Below, in pieces: positions 57,628 through 64,000 of a stretch of DNA of 64,000 nt. This DNA is from Pegoplata infirma (lineage: Eukaryota > Arthropoda > Insecta > Diptera > Anthomyiidae). Location of the stretch: positions 57,296,844 through 57,360,843 of the forward strand of contig OY992540.1 of the NCBI GenBank assembly GCA_963921195.1. The letters are read 5' to 3'. The position numbers and the translations under genes are program-made. The notes beneath the pieces were generated by a model that ran no database searches, had not been told where the DNA came from, and saw nothing but the letters and a program-made list of their open reading frames with translations. Each line of letters starts with the position of its first letter. The stretch's first letter is position 1.

Positions 57628-58219
57628 TAGAGATGAGCGCGTGAGTGTTTTTTGACTCACACTAACTCACGCTCACGACAGAAATTTTTCAATCACGCAC
57701 ACTCACTCACGAGCTTATTTTTTTTTTTCTACACACACTCACTCACAATCACATGAGTAAGTTTAACACAATTCACACTCACACTGCACTCACAATCACG
57801 TTGATTCACACCCATGAAACTTTTATTTATACAAAAAAAAATTATTTTAAAAATCCAACAAATTTTTTAACAAATCTTGAAGATTGCCAATTTTTTTCAA
57901 AATTTTGTGGATTTTTCGGGAAAAAATTTAAATTTCGCTCAAAGTCCAACAATATATAAAACAGAATAAATATTTCTCTAAATTTTAAGTTTTTTTTTTC
58001 TATTTTTCGGGACAAAAGGAAATATGAAGAGAAAACAAATCACGTAAACTCATGCAAAAAAAGTGGATTCACGCACACTCTTTTACGCAGAAATCTTACT
58101 TAAGCACACTCACGCAATTTTTTATAAACTCACAATCACGTGAGTAAAATTCAGTTCAGTCACACTCACAAATGATCACGCGTGAATCACGCACTAATCT
58201 GCTCATGTGCCCATCTCTA
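57628..58219. mobile_element. hAT-like MITE with CACTCACTCACG-rich interior, copy 1
   Basis: TAGAGATGAGCGCGTGAGTG and the complement of TAGAGATGGGCACATGAGCA are the ends. The interior has many CACACTCACTCACGA-type words near both ends. The flanking octamers CGTTTAAA and CATTCAAG share only five bases, so the duplication has decayed. The second copy at 61536-62840 has a perfect duplication. Confidence 0.78.
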
Positions 58220-58240
58220 CATTCAAGTATACCGATCGAC

Positions 58241-58609
58241 TTAGAATAACTTCTTACGTCATTCAAGCGATGTCCGTTCGTCTGTCCATCCGTCCGCCCG
58301 TCCGTCTTAACGTTGTTAATACGATACAGGTCGCAATTATCAATCGATTTGGCTGAAATCTAAGCTTCGTTTGGCCTAAAGACAAAGCCTATTGAAATTG
58401 GGAAAAATATGCCGTATTTTAATAGATATCATTTCGAAATTTGGTAAAAGTGTTTTGTACTCAATAATCACCATTCCGATTTTTAAGTAACCAGTTCTTT
58501 GTAGCCCCCATTTAAACCACCTTCCCGATTTTGACACAAATCTGCCAAATTTCATGAAAATAGTAGAAAATATTTCATTAAAATTTTGATTGTGTGTCTT
58601 TAACGCGTA
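58241..58609 (+). repeat. Dispersed repeat with GTCCGTCCG motif
   Basis: GCGATGTCCGTTCGTCTGTC and GTCCGCCCGTCCGTC precede ATCAATCGATTTGGCTGAAA. The repeat continues after the insertion at 58610-59065 (AATCGGACCATTTTCGGAC). Confidence 0.6.
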
Positions 58610-59065
58610 CACCTAGAAAAGTTTTACAGTAACTATTTGCAGTTATTCAAAAAGTTTTTGGTTAAAGTTGTTTTAAACGTTTTATCGTTTGTTTTTCAAA
58701 AAAACTAAAATATTGAAAGATTTATACAGTTATTAAAACAATGAACTACAAAATTTACGGAAAAATATTTTTATCAGTTAAATTATTTGTGACTGATTAT
58801 ACCGTATAATTTTACAGAAGAACGGTTTTTGTAGTTTGTTATTCAAAAAAAAATATTTTTACTCCACAAAATAAAAAATTGTAAACAGTTAAAATAACTG
58901 AAATATCATTTGTTTTTACGGAATATCTAGTCATTTATAAACGTTTAAAAATATCTAAAAAAGTATGTTGTTTTAAATGAAATATAAGTAGTCCGTTTTT
59001 TAAAAGAAAAAACGATTGTTTTAATCGTTTTTTCAGTTGAATTTACTTACAAAATACTTTGAGTG
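58610..59065. mobile_element. CACTCAAA-type MITE, TA target
   Basis: CACCTAGAAAAGTTTTACAG and the complement of CACTCAAAGTATTTTGTAAG are the ends, with TA at 58608-58609 and 59066-59067. AACGTTT/AAACGATT words recur inside. It belongs with 16980-18289 and 59848-60315. Confidence 0.68.
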
Positions 59066-59162
59066 TACTTTAATAACCTAATCAAATCTGATTTTAATCG
59101 GACCATTTTCGGACTAAGGCCTTATAAGAAAATTTCTACCGATAATCAGTTAAAGCGGATTA

Positions 59163-59789
59163 CACAGTGCAACACCCAAAATCGGAATGGGATGAAACCA
59201 AAAGCAAATGAAAGTTGACATATTCCATAACAAACCCCTCAAGGCTTTTTTCTAGTTCAGAGCTAGATTTTGTTTTACACGCATTTGAAGTTAGTGCACT
59301 TTTATTATAATTACAATAATAAATGCTTGAAAACTGTATTAGTGGCGAATGATTAATATTGTAATTGCCTTTAAATAACAATCATACGCAACGGTGTCCA
59401 GTGATTTATATTAATAATTGCCTTTAAATAACCATCATACGCAACGTTGTACATGGTTTATTTTAATAATTTGGCTATTCAGTAAATAGGTACTAGACCG
59501 ATTGCAGCAAAATTCATACCAGTCATAGCTGAAGTAATTTTGAGCTTAAGTTTGGATACTGGACCCTACATGCCCAATAAGGGCACCACCAGGGGTCTTT
59601 AAAGTTGGACACGTTTAGTACACAAAAACTTTAAATGCTTTAAAATCACCAACTTTAAATGCGTGTAAAATAAAATCTAGCTCTGACCTAAAAAAAAGGC
59701 CTTGAGGGTTTTGTTATGGAAAACGTCAGCTTTCATTTGCTTTTGGTTTCATCCCATTCCGATTCCGAGTTCGATTTTGTATCACTGTG
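59163..59789. mobile_element. 627-bp foldback MITE with CACAGTG ends and TTA duplication
   Basis: CACAGTG ends are flanked by TTA at 59160-59162 and 59790-59792. TCGGAATGGGATGAAACCAA near 59182 is mirrored near 59740, and AGAGCTAGATTTTGTTTTAC near 59259 is mirrored near 59680. A diverged direct repeat of about 57 bp (TAATTGCCTTTAAATAAC) lies at 59360-59440. A TTA duplication suggests PIF/Harbinger or a related group. Confidence 0.8.
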
Positions 59790-59847
59790 TTATTAGCAAC
59801 AAATTTAAGCCTGTTTCACTTTTATTTGGTTTGTGAGAGTTTTTATA

Positions 59848-60315
59848 CACTCAAAATAATTCTGCAGTAAAAATATTAGTAAGTGATTTGGTACCAAAAT
59901 CTACTAATAAGTTACTAATTACCAGTAGTACGGTAGTTTTTTAGTATCTTCAAAGTACTAAAATTCGTAATTTTTACTGGTTTTGAATAAAATTAGTAAA
60001 AAATTTTAGCATTGATTACCAACGCCTGCATTAGATCATTTTGGACTAAAAAATTAGTTAAGGGTACTTTCCACTATCACACTTTTTCATTATACACATC
60101 AAAATTTACCAACTTCCTAAAGATTTTTGGATTCTTTTTTGATTGAAACCTAGTCGTATCTAATAAATGAACAATTTCTGGCCAAATTTTTTAAAAAAAT
60201 ATTTCGCTAACATGGAGAAATTACGCTTGTATAATGGAAATGTGTGATAGTGAAAAGTACCCTTTAATTAGTAAAATTTTTAGTATTGAATACCCACGTT
60301 TTTTTTTTTTTGGTG
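59848..60315. mobile_element. CACTCAAAA-type MITE, TA target
   Basis: CACTCAAAATAATTCTGCAG begins it, and TTTTTTTTGGTG ends it, with TA outside both. The interior repeats TTAGTAA/TTACTAA words. It is non-coding. Confidence 0.6.
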
Positions 60316-61059
60316 TACTTATTTAAGATTAGACACAAGATAAATACAATCGGTCCATGTTTGAGCTTGGCACCAATTTTCGGGAAACACTGGTATGGGG
60401 TATTATAATTATATATTATAGTATATTGACCGACTATAACTTTATTTTTCTTAGATTTTGAAAGATATTTATTTTACTGGGAAGTTTTCCATTAAATATC
60501 TATGATCCTTTATATAGCAACTCTTTTCTATTATGTCTGTAATAAAAATATCATCATAATTTTTCATAGCTATTGTAATACAATTTAAAAGTTAATTTTT
60601 TCGTTATAAATAACTTTTATACACGCATTTATGTATCGATAGAAATTCATAAAACTATTATGTGCAACATTTTTCTAAACATCACATAAAGACGCACTCA
60701 CTACAGTCATAACCCTTAACTGCATGATTTTCAAAAATATTTTTAAAAGCTCTATAGACATAAACAAAAAGTTTCAAAAAATTGCAAGATTTTAAAAAAT
60801 TGTGGTAATAAAAATCGTCCACAGTTAAGGTACAATTGATTGTGTTTGTGTCTTCAATATTTGGAGAATTTTTTTGTTCAATTTTCTTTAAAAATTGTTT
60901 CTTCTTTCTTTTTTTTTTTGCTGATATATAGTGTCATCGATAAATTCTTATCACGTTCTTTAAATATTTTTCTATCAACTCTATTGTTTGTTGTAAATGT
61001 GTGCGTTTTTTTCACAAACAACACACACACATAAACACAGTTTTATTTCTTTTTATATT
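60316..61059. other. Unassigned AT-rich DNA
   Basis: It ends with a short (CA)n tract near 61020-61030. No gene is visible. Confidence 0.4.
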
Positions 61060-61302
61060 CTCCTCTTTGAAATGGAGGGTATATAAAAGTTTGTCATTCC
61101 GTTTGTAAGTCATTGAAATATCGGTTTCGGACTCCATTAAATGTATTGATTCTAAAACATTCCAGCGATGTCCGTCTGTCCGAACGTCTGCCAGTCCGTC
61201 TGTTAAAATGGTGAGCACGGCAAAACTATTACACAGATTTGAGTGAAACTTGATAATTTTTCTAAAAAAGAAAAATTTAGATTTTGCATGAAATCGCCCT
61301 GG
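61060..61302 (+). repeat. Dispersed fly-type repeat fragment
   Basis: GAAATGGAGGGTATATAAAA, TTTGTCATTCCGTTTGTAAG and GCGATGTCCGTCTGTCCG match the start of the 383-2872 repeat. It is truncated where foldback X begins. Confidence 0.7.
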
Positions 61303-61535
61303 CAAAAATAAAAAATAAATCATAATTTTAAAGGGTTTTAAACCGCTGAATCCGAATTTGACCTTAAAATTGCTCTATCGCATTACGATTTTGACATAAC
61401 AAGATAAAATATTTCAAAAACCTGAGATAGAGAAATTTTAAGGACGAGTTCGGATTCAGCCCGCAAAAAACCTCAACAAATATTATACATGACCTCTTAT
61501 GATGAATTTATACTTTTTTGCCAGGTAATCCAAAC

Positions 61536-62840
61536 TGAAGATGGGCGCGTGAGTGACAGGAATTTTTGAATCACGCACACTCACTCACGAGCATATTTTT
61601 TCTACTCACACTCACTCACAATCACGTGCGTAAACTTAATACAACTCACACTCACATGCACACAAGCAAGCTTCACTCACACTCACGTTGACTCACACTC
61701 ACGAAACTCTTATTTATACACAAAAAAAAAATCAAAAACTAAAATTTCAAAAATCTTTCAAAATTTTCAGCAAAATTTAAAGTTCAGCATAATTTTACAC
61801 TTTTCTTTGCTTTTTCGGGACGAAATCTTACCCAGCAAAACTTAGATTACCAAATAAGGTATAAAATAAGGTATAGGATCTCTTATTTTATACATTGCAG
61901 CATTGATGATTTTAACAGGCGATGAGACTAAAAGTAATGCATCTACATTATCACAAAGAATACCAGTAAGGTATAAAATAAGTCATAAATTTATAACGAA
62001 GAATACGAGTAAGGTGTAAAATATATGATATTTTATAGGTTACGAGAAATGAAATAATATAGCATACCAGAAGATAATATATAAGGTGTTACGAGTAGTG
62101 AAAAAGTAATTTTGTATTAAATTTACTCACGTGATTGTAAGTGAGTGTAAGTAGATAAAATATGCTCGTGAGTGTGTGTCGTTAGAAATTTCCTGTCGTG
62201 AGCCCATCTCTAGTTTAAACTTATGCATTTTTTTATAAAATAATTATTTTTTATGTTATTGTAATGCATTATGCATCCAATTATAAATAATGCATTATTT
62301 CAAACTTTCAAATAATACATAATGTAATCAAATATAAGTCATCCATGATGTAATGTTTAGAAATAATATATATGAAATACATTTTTTCCAATAATCATGC
62401 ATTACGTAGCAAATTATTAGTAATGCATTATTTTTTACTTTAAAATAACACGTTGTGGAACAAATGTTTGGTAAGACAACCTAAAATAATGCTACAAATA
62501 AGTTATATACATTACCTGGTAATGTGTTATATAATCACTACCCATTACCAAAGTTTTGCTGGGTAAGTTAAGCCAAATTTTACAATTTTTTTGATGCTTC
62601 TTTTGGTACAAAAGGAAATATGAAGAGTAAATAAATCACGCAAACTCTCGCAAAAAAAATCGACTCACGCACACTCACTCACGCAAAAATCTTACTCACG
62701 CACACTCACTCACGCAATTTTTTTCTCCACTCACACTCACTCACAATCACGTGAGTAAAATTGAATTCGGTCACACTCAGGCGTGATCACGCGTGAATCA
62801 CGTGAATCAACGCTCTAATCTGCTCATGTGCCCATCTCTA
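61536..62840. mobile_element. hAT-like MITE, copy 2, with a nested element
   Basis: It is flanked by the perfect octamer ATCCAAAC at 61528-61535 and 62841-62848. The left end TGAAGATGGGCGCGTGAGTG and the right end CCCATCTCTA are inverted repeats with small changes. Without the nested insert the length is about 570 bp, like the 592-bp copy at 57628. Confidence 0.9.
61831..62563. mobile_element. CCCAGCAAAA-ended MITE nested in the hAT-like MITE
   Basis: CCCAGCAAAACTTAGATTAC and AAAGTTTTGCTGGG are the ends, with TA outside both (61829-61830, 62564-62565). AAATAAGGTATAAAATAAGG repeats lie near the left end, and AATGCATTAT words are repeated near the right end. The sister copy at 57.9 kb reads through this point uninterrupted, which confirms the insertion. 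Confidence 0.88.
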
Positions 62841-64000
62841 ATCCAAACATTTTATTTTTTAGAAAAATAATCACAAATCAGTCAATTCTAATCCGATTTT
62901 TGCAGGATAAAGTTCATCGTATTCAGAATTAAATTTTATTTAAGAAGACGTTAAAAACTATAAAGTTTGTTAAACGAACTATAGCAGAAAAAAATCGAAA
63001 AAAAATTCAAAAAATAACAAAAAACATATTGTGTTATATTTTGAATAGACGCCTCTTGAAAAAGTCAACAAATATTTGACGAAAAGTCGAGGAAAACTTG
63101 TAATATAAATGCATTTTTATTTACTTTGAAGAAACCATAGGTCCGACTAGCTTAAACAATACAACAAAGATTAAAAAACTGACCAAATTTAACTAAATTG
63201 AAAATTAGATATTATTGAAAAAGTAAATTGATATATTTCTTATATGTGCAGACCAAATTACAAACATGGAAAGCCCTATTCTTCTTCTATCCAAAACAGT
63301 TAAATAACAAAGGTTGACAAAATTTGAACTTTTTCAATTTGACTGACCTTTGACAACTGATTTATATGGATTTTAGTGTGCTGGTTCCGAATCTGTTATC
63401 CAATTGTTTCCATCAGCTTGCGTTAGCGAGCAAATCGCTGTCAAAGAGTCGAAAAAGTGCGTTTTTTACCAATTTTGCTTGGCTATAATTTCCAAAAAAA
63501 AAATATAGTGCCTCAGTTGTAAACACGAACTTAACTATGTTGGATGCCAGGATTCCAAAACTGGTATTAGGTTTTTTCTGACAGCTTTAGTTTTCGAGTT
63601 ATTAAAAAGGGCATAAATACTCAGACAAAATTAAAGAGGTCATAAATTTAAAAATTTTATTTTAGCGATATCTCAAAAACTAAAGATGACTCATCAAAAG
63701 TAAGAGCATTTTTGGAATCAGCATATCCAACATACCTAAAATCGTCATTCACTTTTTGGATGTAAGACAAGTGTTGGTAAATATAGACTCACAAACATCC
63801 CAAAAAACGCCTATTTTCAAAGTTTCCTTAGGCTATATCTCAAAAACTAGAGCTGACCCAAAAAAAACAAAAATTTGCTGTCAGAACCCGGGCAAAAAAA
63901 AGTGTTGCCCTGTGCAATTAACAATCGATTGAAAAGTTTTTGAATTACACGAGTTTTAGTGAAGAAAGTCCCAAAAAAAGGTTTTTAGAATAACTCTAAA

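Larger units (their letters stand above)
61303..64000. repeat. Foldback family X, copy 2, running off the window
   Basis: The centre (61305-61525, CCTGGCAAAAATAAA to TTTTTTGCCAGG) and the arm words GGATAAAGTTCATCGTATTC (62914), ACGAACTATAGCAGAAAAAAA (62974) and CAATCGATTGAAAAGTTTTTG (63922) match 35390-36300 and 39700-39790. The arm is interrupted by the nest at 61536-62840 and is incomplete at base 64000. From about 63330 on, TGGATTCCAAAACTGG-type inverted words (63548, 63708) suggest a further palindrome inside. Confidence 0.7.

Noticed and set aside
1..64000. LTR retrotransposon or endogenous virus
   Set aside because: No pair of long direct terminal repeats and no gag, protease, integrase or envelope-like reading frame was seen. 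Long repeats found were inverted, dispersed or short-unit tandem.

Overview
The window is AT-rich eukaryotic DNA with no host gene that I can support. It is a dense mosaic of transposable elements, foldback (inverted-repeat) elements and one large satellite array. The coding relics are an endonuclease/reverse-transcriptase non-LTR element, a 5'-truncated Jockey-like copy and a Tc1-type transposase. Together with tRNA-headed SINE-like sequence, many hAT-like and TA-target MITEs, and GTCCGTCCGTCTG-type dispersed repeats, they fit an insect, most likely a brachyceran (perhaps calyptrate) fly. That assignment is inference. The setting could be intergenic, intronic or pericentromeric.

Layout. 0.4-2.9 kb: an old dispersed repeat broken by three later insertions; a second copy at 37.0-37.95 kb (opposite strand) lacks them and shows the empty sites. 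3.7-7.3 kb: about 113 copies of a 32-bp satellite. 7.6-9.25 kb: a full-length but dead Tc1-type element with doubled transposase-site repeats. 10.5-11.5, 22.7-23.7 and 54.5-55.3 kb: three copies of a CCCAGCA-ended element. 11.6-15.7 kb: nested foldbacks. 16.77-20.21 kb: a 3.4-kb hAT-like element with CCCGGGATTT-rich ends, carrying a nested MITE and a tRNA-derived SINE. 20.4-22.3 kb: a 1.9-kb foldback. 24.9-28.5 kb: a decayed non-LTR retrotransposon, with a second truncated copy at 32.5-33.6 kb. 28.7-30.2 kb: an element with an 8-bp target duplication that contains a tandem array of GC-rich hairpins. 31.2-32.0 kb: a young 5'-truncated Jockey-like insertion. 33.9-40.7 kb: foldbacks with a 3.3-kb insertion. 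43.0-45.8 kb: a 1.9-kb TA-target foldback and a near-perfect 781-bp hAT-like palindrome. 47.0-53.0 kb: a 6-kb palindrome of nested elements. 55.5-57.5 kb: a foldback beside a 35-bp minisatellite. 57.6-64 kb: hAT-like, TACAC-type and TTA-target MITEs, with a three-level nest at 61.3-64 kb.

The parts are mostly parasites inserted into one another rather than a pathway. Target-site duplications read directly from the sequence (8 bp, TA, 3-bp TNA, 11 bp) give many element boundaries to the base. Predicted open reading frames outside the three transposon relics are short, asparagine/lysine/phenylalanine-rich by-products of AT-rich or palindromic DNA, and I did not annotate them as genes.
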